A program made the position numbers and the translations under genes. From NCBI GenBank assembly GCA_002452745.1, contig DKFC01000051.1, positions 1-50,282 of the forward strand: a stretch of 50,282 nt of DNA, in the 5' to 3' direction. The notes beneath the pieces were generated by a model that saw only the letters and a list, made by a program, of their open reading frames with translations, was not told where the DNA came from and searched no databases. Origin of the DNA: Firmicutes bacterium UBA6806. Its GTDB lineage: Bacteria; Bacillota; Clostridia; Peptostreptococcales; Acidaminobacteraceae. This document shows, piece by piece, positions 25,312 to 33,929 of this stretch (within the stretch, counting starts at the first letter, position 1; every line of letters begins with the position of its first letter).

Positions 25312-26142
25312 ATGAAAAGAGTAGCAACAGTTTTATTAATTACTGGACTGCTAATTGCAATTGTGTTAGCAGGTTTTAGCGTTTTTTATCAAAAAAAAGT
25401 CAATATTCTCGTCTTTGGTGTGGAAGGTACGCGAACAGATAGCATGATACTGGTCTCAATTGACACTAAGAGCAACACAATCAACGCCATGTCTATCCCA
25501 AGGGATACGTATTTCCCAACAGAGGGACACAACAAGCTCGGTCAGAAAAAGTTAAACGCAAGATATGGGTTTAAAGATGTGGGCGGCGCCGATGGTTTGA
25601 GACAGGCTATTCAAGATTTAACAGGTGTCAAGGTGGATCACTATGTCAAATTAGATTACGATGCAGTGGCAGCTATTGTAGACATGCTAGGTGGCGTCGA
25701 AGTGGATGTTCCCTTTAAAATGAAATATGATGATCCCTATGCTACGCCGCCTCTTCACATAGATTTCGAACCGGGACTTCAAGTGATTTCAGGTGACAAG
25801 GCCATGGGATATTTGAGATTTAGAAAGTCAAATGACGGCAAAGTTCGTGAAGGCGATGTTCAGCGGATTGAAAGACAACAGGCCTTTCTGTCCAGTGCGG
25901 CGGATAAAGCACTCTCTGTGAAATTGCCATTTATAGCAGTTGAATCTCTAAAGTACGTTGAAACCGACATGACTTCTTCCCAAATCTTCTCATATGCCTC
26001 TGCCATGATTGGCACTGATATGGAGAAAGTGACTTTCTATACACTTCCAATGAAATCAATTGGAACGGGCAAAGACGGGCTCAGCTATTTCTATCACGAT
26101 CAAGACGAGACCAACAAGCTCATGCAAGAGGCTTTTAAATAG
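25312..26142 (+). CDS. LytR-CpsA-Psr (LCP) family cell-wall ligase
   Basis: About 276 residues. One N-terminal membrane helix is followed by an extracellular LCP domain. Conserved features are NILVFGVEGTRTDSMILVSID, whose Arg and Asp bind the pyrophosphate, SIPRDTY, and the KLNARYGFKDVGG and YLRFRKSNDG regions. LCP enzymes attach teichoic acids or other glycopolymers to peptidoglycan. The domain is shorter than in TagU but the core looks complete. The start is the ATG at 25312, with GGAAGGG upstream; the frame is open further back but that part overlaps the promoter. It is monocistronic with a strong bidirectional terminator. A PhoP-like repeat upstream would fit phosphate control of wall polymers. 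Confidence 0.9.
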   Translation: MKRVATVLLITGLLIAIVLAGFSVFYQKKVNILVFGVEGTRTDSMILVSIDTKSNTINAMSIPRDTYFPTEGHNKLGQKKLNARYGFKDVGGADGLRQAIQDLTGVKVDHYVKLDYDAVAAIVDMLGGVEVDVPFKMKYDDPYATPPLHIDFEPGLQVISGDKAMGYLRFRKSNDGKVREGDVQRIERQQAFLSSAADKALSVKLPFIAVESLKYVETDMTSSQIFSYASAMIGTDMEKVTFYTLPMKSIGTGKDGLSYFYHDQDETNKLMQEAFK

Positions 26143-26198
26143 AAATACATTTAAACAGAACTGTCTTTAAAAGAAACGCTTTCATGTACATGAATCTA

Positions 26199-26244
26199 TA
26201 AAAACAGGTTGAATGCCCACAAGTGGCATTCAACCTGTTTTTTT
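26199..26244. terminator. Bidirectional terminator between the LCP and antiporter genes
   Basis: AAAAACAGGTTGAATGCC and GGCATTCAACCTGTTTTT pair perfectly around a short loop, with A and T runs on both sides. Confidence 0.92.
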
Positions 26245-26297
26245 GTTCTCAGCTATGGGTTTTCTCTAAGGGATGTCGCCGTAAAGGAGACTAAAAT

Positions 26298-27704
26298 TTA
26301 AGCCAAGAAACCGATAATTAAATAGAAGATAGCCGCTAATCCCGCAGCTGTTAAAGCATATGGTATTTGTGTCTTAACATGGTCTATATGGTCTGCGGCA
26401 GCCCCAGTGGATGCCAGGATGGTGGTATCTGAAAGCGGCGAACAGTGATCGCCGAAGACGCCGCCGCCTGCAACTGCAGATACAGTTGCCAGTACAAGCC
26501 AAGTCACTTCATTCCCTGCAAAGTTAAACGCAAGCGGTGCTGCTATTGGCATGACGATTGCGAAAGTTCCCCAAGAAGTCCCAGTTGAAAATGAAATCGT
26601 CGCCGCAATTAAAAAGGTAATAAAAGGCAGTAAATTTGGTGTCAGCCATGTTTCTGTGATGGAAATAATGTAGTTGGCAGTTCCCATTTGTTTACTCAGC
26701 CCATTGATCGAATAGGCAAGTGCCAAAATGATAACCGCTGGCATGATGCCCTTCATCCCCTTCATTGCTGTATCCATGATATCCTTAAATGGTATCCCCT
26801 GAATCCTCATGATGATGCCCAGAATAACCGAAGCTGCCAAGAAGGCTTCCATGGTCTTTGCAGATTTAAGCGTGATAAATGTTCCCACTGCAATGCAGAT
26901 AACAACAAATACTGGAAATAAAAAGTCGAAAAATACATTTGTCTTGACGCCTGGATATGGAGGCGTGTCTGTCAATTCTTCTCCCACAAGTGGTTCAGCA
27001 CCATCTCTGAGAACTTTGCCCTCTTTTTGAGCTCTTTCTTCTGCTTTTTTCATTGGTCCGAATTCTGGGATAATACCCGCTGAGAAAAGGCCAACCATGA
27101 TAACTGCTGCAATTGCATAAAAATTGAAGACAACTGCCTTTGTAAAAATCATCATTCCCTGCTCTGCTGTTTCAACTGGGCCAATCCCAACCAAGAGACC
27201 AGAAATAAACACTGCCCATCCAGTTATTGGAACTAAAACGCTAACTGGCGCAGAAGTTGAATCCGCAATATATGCCAATTTTTCTCTGGAGATTTTGGCA
27301 TCGTCAGATAGGCTTCTCATGGTAGATCCAACAAATAGGGGACTGAAATAATCACTGAAGAAGACGAACATTCCCATGACCCAAGCCGTCAGCTGAATGC
27401 TCTTTCTAGTGAGCTTTTTACCCTTCATGATTTCAGTAAAGCCCTGTATTGCACCTGTTCGTTGAAAAAATGCGATTAGTATTCCAATGAAGATTTCAAG
27501 TAAGAATATCCATGAAAAACTAGTTGTTCCCAATGATGTTTTAATGAGTGCTGGGAATGCCATCAGACCTTCACCTGTGAGCATTACCCCAATAAAAATC
27601 GCCACAAAGAGCGAGAAAACCGTGTTTCTCGTCTTAAATGCGAGGGCAATTGCAATAACTGCCGGTACTACAGAGATGACCCCCATATTTGTCATTCCGT
27701 CCAT
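26298..27704 (-). CDS. NhaC family Na+/H+ antiporter-like transporter
   Basis: About 468 residues with eleven or twelve predicted membrane helices. The family signature near the C-terminus reads FGDHCSPLSDTTILAS, and SFSTGTSWGTF is also typical. NhaC-family members include Na+/H+ antiporters and amino or organic acid exchangers. Placed 33 bp after an alanine-dehydrogenase-family gene, and sharing its sigma-54 promoter, it may move a substrate or product of that enzyme, or balance ions during its use. That role is inference. GGGGAGGAAA precedes the ATG. Confidence 0.88.
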   Translation of the reverse strand: MDGMTNMGVISVVPAVIAIALAFKTRNTVFSLFVAIFIGVMLTGEGLMAFPALIKTSLGTTSFSWIFLLEIFIGILIAFFQRTGAIQGFTEIMKGKKLTRKSIQLTAWVMGMFVFFSDYFSPLFVGSTMRSLSDDAKISREKLAYIADSTSAPVSVLVPITGWAVFISGLLVGIGPVETAEQGMMIFTKAVVFNFYAIAAVIMVGLFSAGIIPEFGPMKKAEERAQKEGKVLRDGAEPLVGEELTDTPPYPGVKTNVFFDFLFPVFVVICIAVGTFITLKSAKTMEAFLAASVILGIIMRIQGIPFKDIMDTAMKGMKGIMPAVIILALAYSINGLSKQMGTANYIISITETWLTPNLLPFITFLIAATISFSTGTSWGTFAIVMPIAAPLAFNFAGNEVTWLVLATVSAVAGGGVFGDHCSPLSDTTILASTGAAADHIDHVKTQIPYALTAAGLAAIFYLIIGFLA

Positions 27705-27737
27705 AATATTTCCTCCCCTATAAAATACAAATTTACA

Positions 27738-28892
27738 TTACTTCAAAGCAGTTGTTGTTGCACTTGGCGCAAAATTCAAGTCTTCACGACCTTCGATTTC
27801 AAGTCGTTTTTCAGGTGACTCAAAAGGACGCTGTTGAATGACGCTGGTTTCAACATGTGTCAATGTCCCCTTATAAGCGCAGAGACTTCTTCTCAAAAAT
27901 CCATCTCTGACACATGCTTCTTTTACGCCATTATTGGCAATTGAGGCAATATGGTGGAAAATTGAAGCAGCATAAGCCTTGGAAACCGTATGTGGCGCCG
28001 CCCCCGGAATATTGTCCACACCATAATGCACCACATCGTGAATTTTGTAAGTCGGTTCAAGGTGAGTCGTCGGTCTATAGCTTTCAATTGCGCCACCTAA
28101 ATCTGCACTGACATCCACAATGACTGCGCCCTTTTTCATGAGCTTCAAGTCCTCTTCGTAAATCAAATGGTCTTTTCTATGTTTCGGCCATTTGACACAG
28201 TTTACCACAAGGTCTAAATCACCTAGGATACTCTGAATATTAGAGCGATTTGAAATCATCGTGGTCACATTTTTTGAGAACTGATACTGAGAGTCCCTTA
28301 AAATGCCGACATTGATGTCCATGAGGTACACTTGACCTCCCAGTGAAGCCAATATGTCCACTGCCCCTTTTCCAACGATCCCTGCACCGAGTACCAGTAC
28401 TTTTGCCGCAGGTGCACCGCCTATGCCAAAGATGGATTGACCACGGCCACCGTTGATACTCAAGAGATGATATGCCCCCATCATCGCTCCGAGTTTACCT
28501 GCCGCCTCGCAGTTTGGCGATCCATACCGATGTGTGTCTTCTGCTGTAAATGCGATGACTTTCTTCTCTAAAATAACATCGACTTCTTCGCGGTTTGCCG
28601 CTGGATGGATGCATGTAAAGACGATTTGTCCCTCTCTGAGATACCCGTACTCCTCAGGTTCAATCTCTTTGACTTTTGTGACAAATTCAGATTTTTCAAA
28701 GACTTCAGCAGGTGTTGCAGCAATCTTTCCGCCTGCCAGTGCATATGCTTCATCTTCAAATCCCGCATCTGCTCCAGCATTATGCTGTACTAAAACCTCA
28801 TGACCCTGTGCAACCAGTTCCTTAACTTCTGTAGGTGTCAATATAACACGTGACTCCCCTTTTTTGATTTCCTTCAATATTCCGATTTTCAT
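27738..28892 (-). CDS. Alanine dehydrogenase/transhydrogenase family oxidoreductase
   Basis: About 384 residues, near the length of alanine dehydrogenase. The N-terminus GILKEIKKGESRVILTP holds the substrate Arg, and KVKEIEP holds the conserved Lys. The Rossmann motif is VLVLGAGIVGKGAVDI. DNIPGAAPHTVS is the late family signature. Alanine dehydrogenase makes pyruvate and ammonia from alanine with NAD+. The His-containing loop reads IHPAANREE and the next motif is FTAEDT, rather than the usual LHLA and YET of Ald, so another amino acid substrate is possible. The gene is first in an operon with an NhaC-type transporter behind a sigma-54 promoter. GGAGG precedes the ATG. Confidence 0.8.
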   Translation of the reverse strand: MKIGILKEIKKGESRVILTPTEVKELVAQGHEVLVQHNAGADAGFEDEAYALAGGKIAATPAEVFEKSEFVTKVKEIEPEEYGYLREGQIVFTCIHPAANREEVDVILEKKVIAFTAEDTHRYGSPNCEAAGKLGAMMGAYHLLSINGGRGQSIFGIGGAPAAKVLVLGAGIVGKGAVDILASLGGQVYLMDINVGILRDSQYQFSKNVTTMISNRSNIQSILGDLDLVVNCVKWPKHRKDHLIYEEDLKLMKKGAVIVDVSADLGGAIESYRPTTHLEPTYKIHDVVHYGVDNIPGAAPHTVSKAYAASIFHHIASIANNGVKEACVRDGFLRRSLCAYKGTLTHVETSVIQQRPFESPEKRLEIEGREDLNFAPSATTTALK

Positions 28893-28948
28893 TTGTCTTT
28901 CCTCCGTTGTGAACGATTTCCTTATAACTTGGCGCCACTTATATTACT

Positions 28949-28965
28949 GGCAATAATCGTGCCAA
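28949..28965 (-). promoter_or_regulatory. Sigma-54 promoter of the alanine-dehydrogenase-family operon
   Basis: Minus strand TTGGCACG-ATTA-TTGCC matches the -24/-12 consensus (TGGCACG-N4-TTGC) exactly at the invariant GG and GC. Transcription would start near 28937, about 45 bp before the ATG. Confidence 0.92.
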
Positions 28966-29068
28966 CCAAAAAGGCTGTATTGACTAAATTTTCGGAATTT
29001 TCAGGTTGCATAAGGCATTATTTTTGTTATTTTACTATCAATGCTGCCAATTATGTGTCAAAAAAAGA

Positions 29069-29114
29069 TGTGCCGAAATACAAAACATCGTTAATCTGTT
29101 ATATTTCGGGCACA
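29069..29114. promoter_or_regulatory. Candidate upstream activator site for the sigma-54 regulator
   Basis: TGTGCCGAAATA (29069-29080) and TATTTCGGGCACA (29102-29114) are inverted copies with one extra G, separated by 21 bp. The pair lies 104-165 bp upstream of the sigma-54 promoter, the usual enhancer distance, and just after the regulator gene. Confidence 0.65.
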
Positions 29115-29136
29115 TGTGTTAAAATATGGGCACTTT

Positions 29137-30549
29137 TTATTTAATTTCATAAACTTCTATTTTTCGCTGCAAAGTTTGTCTGGGCATTTTTAATATTCTT
29201 GCCGCCTTTGAAACATTACCTCCAGTCTCTCTAAAAGCCTTTTGAATGAGTTTTAGCTCCAGAGCGGATATCGCCTCTTTAATTGGCTGCAATTCCACAT
29301 CGCCACTGTCCTGCCCTCCTTTTGTCTTGATGGCCTTTATGTCCTCAATTCTCTGTTCAATATGGTTGTACTCCAAGACCTCATCGCCCTTTAGGCTATT
29401 GGAAATTCCATACTGAATAAAGTGTTCAAGCTCTCTGATATTGCCTGGCCACGAATAGGATACAAAGAAATCGTAGACACTCTTTGAAACCTTGTGAATC
29501 TGTCGATCTATCTGCAAATTGTACCGATTGATAAAATAGTCCATAAGAGGGCGAATATCTCCCGTTCTCTCCCTCAGCGGCGGAATGGAAAAATAGAGCA
29601 CACAGAGCCTGTAATAAATATCCTGTCTCAATTTGCCATCTTGGATGCATTTTATAGGTTCTTCGTTGGACGCACTGATGATTCGCACATCTATTTTCTT
29701 TTCCTTCTTATCCCCAAGACGCCTGACATAACCATCTTCTAAAACCCTCAAGAGCTTAGCTTGGAGTCCAATCGACATGGAATTGATTTCATCGAGAAAG
29801 AGCGTTCCGCCATCTGCAAGCTCAAAGAGACCAGGCGAATCCACAGCACCTGTATAACTGCCTTTGGTTGCTCCAAATAAAATACTCTCCAGTAAGTTCT
29901 CTGGAATAGCGGCGCAGTTTTGAGAAATAAACGGCCCGTCACATCTTGTACTGCTGTTGTGAACGGCATGGGCAAATAGCTCTTTTCCCGTTCCCGTTTC
30001 GCCATAGATAAAAACAGGGGCCTTGGTGTCTGCCAAATGCTCAATTTGATGCTTAATTCCCTTTATCTTGGAGTCATTTGAAATGATATCTTCAAGCCTA
30101 TACCTAGCCTTGTCAGCGCCCAGCCTATATTCCGGCAAAAATTTTCTTTGAAAAATCGCCTTGTCTATTTCATAAATATACTTTTCTCGATCCCTTTGAC
30201 TGGTGATATCCTTTGACAGTTCAATTGCACCAATGATTTTTCCATTGGCCTTAATCGGAATGGACACATTCATCGTCTCAATAGTACAACCAGTTATATC
30301 AGTTATCTTCTGTGCCTTTCGCTTGATGATCTGTTCTTTGTCTATTGCTGTATACAGTGTGCTCGTCTCCTGATCAATGCTGACAAACACCTCATCTAGT
30401 TTCTTGCCAATGATGTTTTTTTCAATCATCTCTGGATAAAAATTTGGATTGAACTTTATAGAATACTGAATCGTCCCCTTCTCATCTATAATGGTCACAC
30501 CATCCACATATTCCATTTCCTTAAAAAAATCACGCTTGTTTTCCGACAT
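29137..30549 (-). CDS. Sigma-54-dependent transcriptional activator (RocR-like)
   Basis: About 470 residues. An N-terminal PAS domain (about 10-125, including GKIIGAIELSKDIT) is followed by an AAA+ domain with Walker A GETGTGKE, the sigma-54 contact loop GSYTGA (the usual form is GAFTGA), and Walker B GGTLFLDEI. A Fis-type helix-turn-helix (GGNVSKAARILKMPRQTLQRK) closes the protein. The substitution with Tyr in the loop, and the PGLFE after it, resemble RocR of Bacillus arginine catabolism. It would bind the inverted repeat just downstream and activate the sigma-54 promoter of the dehydrogenase operon. The PAS ligand is unknown; an amino acid is likely by context. AAGGAG precedes the ATG. Confidence 0.92.
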   Translation of the reverse strand: MSENKRDFFKEMEYVDGVTIIDEKGTIQYSIKFNPNFYPEMIEKNIIGKKLDEVFVSIDQETSTLYTAIDKEQIIKRKAQKITDITGCTIETMNVSIPIKANGKIIGAIELSKDITSQRDREKYIYEIDKAIFQRKFLPEYRLGADKARYRLEDIISNDSKIKGIKHQIEHLADTKAPVFIYGETGTGKELFAHAVHNSSTRCDGPFISQNCAAIPENLLESILFGATKGSYTGAVDSPGLFELADGGTLFLDEINSMSIGLQAKLLRVLEDGYVRRLGDKKEKKIDVRIISASNEEPIKCIQDGKLRQDIYYRLCVLYFSIPPLRERTGDIRPLMDYFINRYNLQIDRQIHKVSKSVYDFFVSYSWPGNIRELEHFIQYGISNSLKGDEVLEYNHIEQRIEDIKAIKTKGGQDSGDVELQPIKEAISALELKLIQKAFRETGGNVSKAARILKMPRQTLQRKIEVYEIK

Positions 30550-30644
30550 ATCGACTCCTTACCGTAAACCTTTATATCCCACGCTTAACACTTACTCTCA
30601 ATGCTTAAATTATACAATATATCCCCCATTCAATCCACATAACA

Positions 30645-30672
30645 AAAAAGGAAGAGATACCCTCTCTTCCTA
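30645..30672 (-). terminator. Terminator after the znu-zur operon
   Basis: Minus strand GGAAGAG / CTCTTCC around seven bases, then TTTTTT, 35 bp after the zur stop codon. Confidence 0.88.
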
Positions 30673-30706
30673 AAGTTCATACATTTGTCATTTAGTTTTA
30701 ATAAAC

Positions 30707-31129
30707 TCAGTGCTTTGACTTGCACTCTGGACAATATCCATAAATTTCTAGTTTATGGGAAACCACCTCAAACGCTGTTGTTCTTTGAAGTTCCTTCTCA
30801 TAGTTCTCCAAAGGGCAGTGGTTGATGTTCATGATTTTATGACAGCTCAAACAGATTAAGTGGTGCTTGTGCACCATTCGGTTGAGCTCATAATAGGCAA
30901 CACTGGATTCCCCAAGCAAACTCTTCAGGGCAATCCCCTTTTCAGTAAAAGTAGACAAAATGCGGTAGACAGTTGATAAGTTAATGGATTCATCCTGAGC
31001 TTTTACCTTCAGAAAAATCTGTTCTACTGATATGGGCATCTGCTCTTCCATCAGCAAGTCCAATACCAATAACCTCTGCTTCGTCGCCCTAATGCCAAAT
31101 TCCTTAAACAAGTGCTGTTTATCCCTCAT
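30707..31129 (-). CDS. zur: Fur-family regulator, probably zinc-responsive (Zur)
   Basis: About 140 residues. A winged helix (KEFGIRATKQRLLVLDLL, STVYRILSTF) is followed by a dimerisation domain with metal ligands HKHHLICLSC and the structural zinc cysteines CLSCHK and CPECKSKH. As last gene of znuA-znuC-znuB it most likely represses zinc uptake when zinc is ample. The operators in front of znuA and the neighbouring permease operon (TGCAAAT-N-ATTTGCA) differ from the Fur boxes elsewhere in the window, which supports a separate Zur specificity. A TATAAT overlaps the znuB stop codon, so a separate promoter is possible. Zinc rather than another metal is inferred from context. Confidence 0.88.
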   Translation of the reverse strand: MRDKQHLFKEFGIRATKQRLLVLDLLMEEQMPISVEQIFLKVKAQDESINLSTVYRILSTFTEKGIALKSLLGESSVAYYELNRMVHKHHLICLSCHKIMNINHCPLENYEKELQRTTAFEVVSHKLEIYGYCPECKSKH

Positions 31130-31173
31130 GAAAAAATCCTTTCATCTTATAAGTTGTAAGTACACTGTAGGCA

Positions 31174-31998
31174 TTATACCTGCCTTACTTTCTTTATGCC
31201 ATACAAAAGCGCAAACGTCAAGCTGTTTAGAAGGACGATTGTTGCACCAGTGGGGAGATTTAACACAAAAGAAACCAAAACCCCCAAAATCACACAGATA
31301 ACTGATATGATTGCCGCAATTAAAATCGACATCTTAAATCCAAAAGACAACTGAAGTGCCGAAACGGTTGGAAAGATAATAAGACTTGATATCAACATCG
31401 TCCCAACAACTCTGATTCCAAGGACGATTGTCACTGCCGTCAATGCCGATAAAAGATTGTTAATAAGATCTGTATTAAGTCCCATCACCTTAGAGAATTC
31501 TTCGTCATAAGTCACCGAAAACAACTGTTTATAGTTTAAAAAAATCACGGCTATCACCACAATTGAAAGAATTACTGAAAGAATCACGTCTGTATCGCTT
31601 ATGACCAGTATACTCCCAAAGAGATAGCTAAACAAGTCGATATTAAATCCCTTGGCAACACTGGATATGACAATTCCCACTGCAAGTGCTGTGGAGGCCA
31701 CAAGTCCAATTGCAGCATCGCCATGCATATCCGCCCCCTGATTGAGTTTCGTAATGAGGATTGAAGCCCCAATTACAAGTGGAATTGACACCCACAGTGG
31801 AGAGGCGTTTAAGAGCATGGCAAGCGCAATGGTTGCAAAACTAACATGTGCCAAGCCATCACCGATTAGCGAGTACTTTTTAAGCACTAAAAAGATGCCG
31901 ATAAAAGACGCTGAAAGTGAAATCAGTACCCCTACCACAATTGCCTTGACAATAAACCCATATTGAAACGCCAATGCTATTTTATGAATTAATTCCAT
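31174..31998 (-). CDS. znuB: Zinc ABC transporter permease ZnuB
   Basis: About 274 residues with eight or nine predicted membrane helices, matching the metal-type ABC permease family (ABC-3). Characteristic stretches are YSLIGDGLAHVSFATIALA and VVGTMLISSLIIFPTVSA. It forms the channel for zinc taken from ZnuA. The start is the ATG at 31996-31998, 10 bases after GGAGG; the frame stays open for 69 further codons, but that part is the antisense-free shadow of znuC in another frame. It overlaps znuC by 17 bp, so translation is coupled. Confidence 0.92.
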   Translation of the reverse strand: MELIHKIALAFQYGFIVKAIVVGVLISLSASFIGIFLVLKKYSLIGDGLAHVSFATIALAMLLNASPLWVSIPLVIGASILITKLNQGADMHGDAAIGLVASTALAVGIVISSVAKGFNIDLFSYLFGSILVISDTDVILSVILSIVVIAVIFLNYKQLFSVTYDEEFSKVMGLNTDLINNLLSALTAVTIVLGIRVVGTMLISSLIIFPTVSALQLSFGFKMSILIAAIISVICVILGVLVSFVLNLPTGATIVLLNSLTFALLYGIKKVRQV

Positions 31999-32737
31999 CG
32001 CTTGATTGCCTCCAGCACATTTGATGTTGTGTAAAATTGCCAAAATACTGCTCCATGTCATTTGAACGGCAAAAGGCATCATAAGTGCCGTAAAAGACCA
32101 ATCGTCCATCCAAATACAGCATTTTTGCCGAGTATTTTCCGATGGAGGCGATGTCGTGTGACACCAGCAGAATCGTCGTGTTATCCTCGCGATTAAGTCT
32201 CCCAATTAGGTCGTAGAAATCGCCCCTAATCTTTGGATCAAGCGCACTGGTTGGCTCATCTAAAATCAGAATTTCTGGTTGATTGACCATGGCCCTTGCA
32301 AGAAGCACACGTTGTTGCTGCCCTCCTGATAAATCGCCTATTTTTTTATGTCTTAACGCCCTAAGATTTAGTTTTTCCATGATAGCGTCAATCTTCAACC
32401 GCTCTTCACGACTTATGAATGGCAGGGATAGTCCCCGTTTAACAAGGCCGAGCGAAATAATTTCATACACCGTTGCAGGGAATAGCCGATCATTGATTGA
32501 AAGCCTCTGAGGCAAATACCCCATGGATTGATTTGCCTCTGAATTCAAGTATTGGATATGCCCTTCACTGGGAGATACGAGACCCAAGAGGGTTTTCATG
32601 AGGGTGGTCTTGCCAGACCCGTTTGGCCCGACAATCCCCACATAATCCCCTCTTTGAATTTCAAAACTCACCTTTGATAAGGCTTCAAACTTTCCATATT
32701 TAACTGATAAATTCGTTACTTCAAGCAGCTTACTCAT
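31982..32737 (-). CDS. znuC: Zinc ABC transporter ATPase ZnuC
   Basis: About 251 residues. Walker A is GPNGSGKTT near residue 37, the signature is LSGGQQQRV, Walker B is ILILDEPTSALDP and the switch His is in LLVSHD. It drives zinc import through ZnuB. A C-terminal tail of about 25 residues contains cysteine and His. Its ATG lies inside the last codons of znuA (8-bp overlap) and its end overlaps znuB, so the three genes are translated as a unit. Confidence 0.94.
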   Translation of the reverse strand: MSKLLEVTNLSVKYGKFEALSKVSFEIQRGDYVGIVGPNGSGKTTLMKTLLGLVSPSEGHIQYLNSEANQSMGYLPQRLSINDRLFPATVYEIISLGLVKRGLSLPFISREERLKIDAIMEKLNLRALRHKKIGDLSGGQQQRVLLARAMVNQPEILILDEPTSALDPKIRGDFYDLIGRLNREDNTTILLVSHDIASIGKYSAKMLYLDGRLVFYGTYDAFCRSNDMEQYFGNFTQHQMCWRQSSDGINS

Positions 32738-33818
32738 GATACCCCAGTCCTATTTTTAGATTTTCAAGATTTTGCTGCATGATTTCAATATAGGTTATTC
32801 CAGATTCTCTCTCTTCCTTACTCACATTGTGAGCTCCATGAAGCAAGAGCATTTCAGCGCCTGTTTCCTCAGAAATAATTCGAGCAATTTTAGGGTCTAC
32901 CAATTCCTCATAAAAGATATAATGTGTTCCCGCTTTTTTGAGGTTTTCAATGAGCTCTGCAATTTTGGCTGGTGTCGGTTCAGCATCTGGAGAGAATCCC
33001 TCAAATGGAGAGATATTTTCAAGCCCATATCGCTTTGCAAAGTATCCAAACGCAAAGTGACCCCCATAGATAATTGTCTTGCTGTCCGTCTTTTCAAATG
33101 CAGCTCTAAAAGAATTGTCCAATTCGTCCAACTTCAATTTATAAGCATCAGCATTTTGTTGGTAGTATGCTTCATTTTCAGGATCAACCAAAATCAACCC
33201 CTCTGTTAAGTTGTCAACCATTGTCTTTGCAAGCACTGGATCAAGCCAAATATGTGGATCTACCCCTTCATGATCGTGATCTTCGTCCTCAGAATCTGCA
33301 TCATGGTCATGGTCATCATCTCCCGCATCATGATCGTGATCTTCATCTTCGCCCTCATGATCATGATGATGTCCCATCATAAGCTCAATACCCTTACTCG
33401 AATCGACAATTGTTAGGCCATCAGATTTTACATTCTCCACCATTTTATGCACCCAAGGCTCCATTTGTTCACCAGTGTAGACAAACAAATCACTCTCTTG
33501 GATGCTAATGATGTCTTGAGGGGTTGGCTCATATGAATGTGCCTCAACACCTGGAGGCAATAGCAGGGTCACTTCCACTTTATCCCCACCTACAATCTTA
33601 GCGAAATCATATTGCGGGAAGAGAGTTGTCATAACTTTAATTTTATGCACTTCTGCTCCATTCTCTGTTTCGCCTTCTGTGACGCTTTCCACTGTCTTTT
33701 CACTCTCTGATTGGCTGTCTGCATTAGAACTTTTCTCCGCTTCCACCGAATTCGGCGTACAAGCGGAAAGAAGAAGCATCACCAAAGAGATCATTGCAAT
33801 TAATTTTAATGGTTTCAT
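32730..33818 (-). CDS. znuA: Zinc-binding lipoprotein ZnuA
   Basis: About 362 residues. A lipoprotein signal peptide ends at LLSAC. The cluster A-I binding protein fold has the metal histidines in EAHSYEPTP, VDPHIWLDP and YGGHFAFGY. Between the first two is a long His/Asp/Glu-rich loop (GHHHDHEGEDEDHDHD and more, about 45 residues), typical of zinc-specific members. The start is the ATG at 33816-33818, with GAGAGG nine bases upstream; an ATG six codons earlier has no site. A perfect TGCAAAT-C-ATTTGCA operator lies 29 bp upstream, so zinc repression through the Fur-family protein of this operon is likely. Confidence 0.95.
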   Translation of the reverse strand: MKPLKLIAMISLVMLLLSACTPNSVEAEKSSNADSQSESEKTVESVTEGETENGAEVHKIKVMTTLFPQYDFAKIVGGDKVEVTLLLPPGVEAHSYEPTPQDIISIQESDLFVYTGEQMEPWVHKMVENVKSDGLTIVDSSKGIELMMGHHHDHEGEDEDHDHDAGDDDHDHDADSEDEDHDHEGVDPHIWLDPVLAKTMVDNLTEGLILVDPENEAYYQQNADAYKLKLDELDNSFRAAFEKTDSKTIIYGGHFAFGYFAKRYGLENISPFEGFSPDAEPTPAKIAELIENLKKAGTHYIFYEELVDPKIARIISEETGAEMLLLHGAHNVSKEERESGITYIEIMQQNLENLKIGLGYHE

Positions 33819-33846
33819 AAAAATATCCTCTCTCATTGTATTTTAT

Positions 33847-33861
33847 TGCAAATCATTTGCA
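33847..33861. promoter_or_regulatory. Zur-type operator at znuA (proximal)
   Basis: TGCAAATCATTTGCA, a perfect 7-1-7 inverted repeat between the leader terminator and the znuA ribosome site. Confidence 0.8.
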
Positions 33862-33874
33862 TCTTAGTCTGAAT

Positions 33875-33899
33875 AAAAAATCCTGTTACCACAGGATTT
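33875..33899 (-). terminator. Rho-independent terminator in the znuA upstream region
   Basis: Minus strand AAATCCTGT-GGTA-ACAGGATTT with about six T residues after it. It can end the TIGR03943-type operon, but it also lies between the distal promoter/operator (33902-33959) and znuA. Confidence 0.9.
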
Positions 33900-33901
33900 A
33901 A

Positions 33902-33916
33902 TGCAAATGATTCGCA
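33902..33916. promoter_or_regulatory. Zur-type operator at znuA (distal)
   Basis: TGCAAATGATTCGCA, 7-1-7 inverted repeat with one mismatch, 14 bp downstream of a TATAAT. Confidence 0.72.
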
Positions 33917-33929
33917 TTTGCTTTTTATT

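Noticed and set aside
31999..32205. N-terminal extension of ZnuB
   Set aside because: These codons overlap znuC in another frame and do not resemble a permease; the GGAGG-preceded ATG at 31998 gives the normal length.
32772..33209. Open plus-strand frame of 145 codons
   Set aside because: It is antisense to znuA and has no independent support.
33270..33380. Tandem repeats as a possible CRISPR or minisatellite
   Set aside because: The repeats are in frame and encode the ZnuA metal loop; there are no regular spacers.
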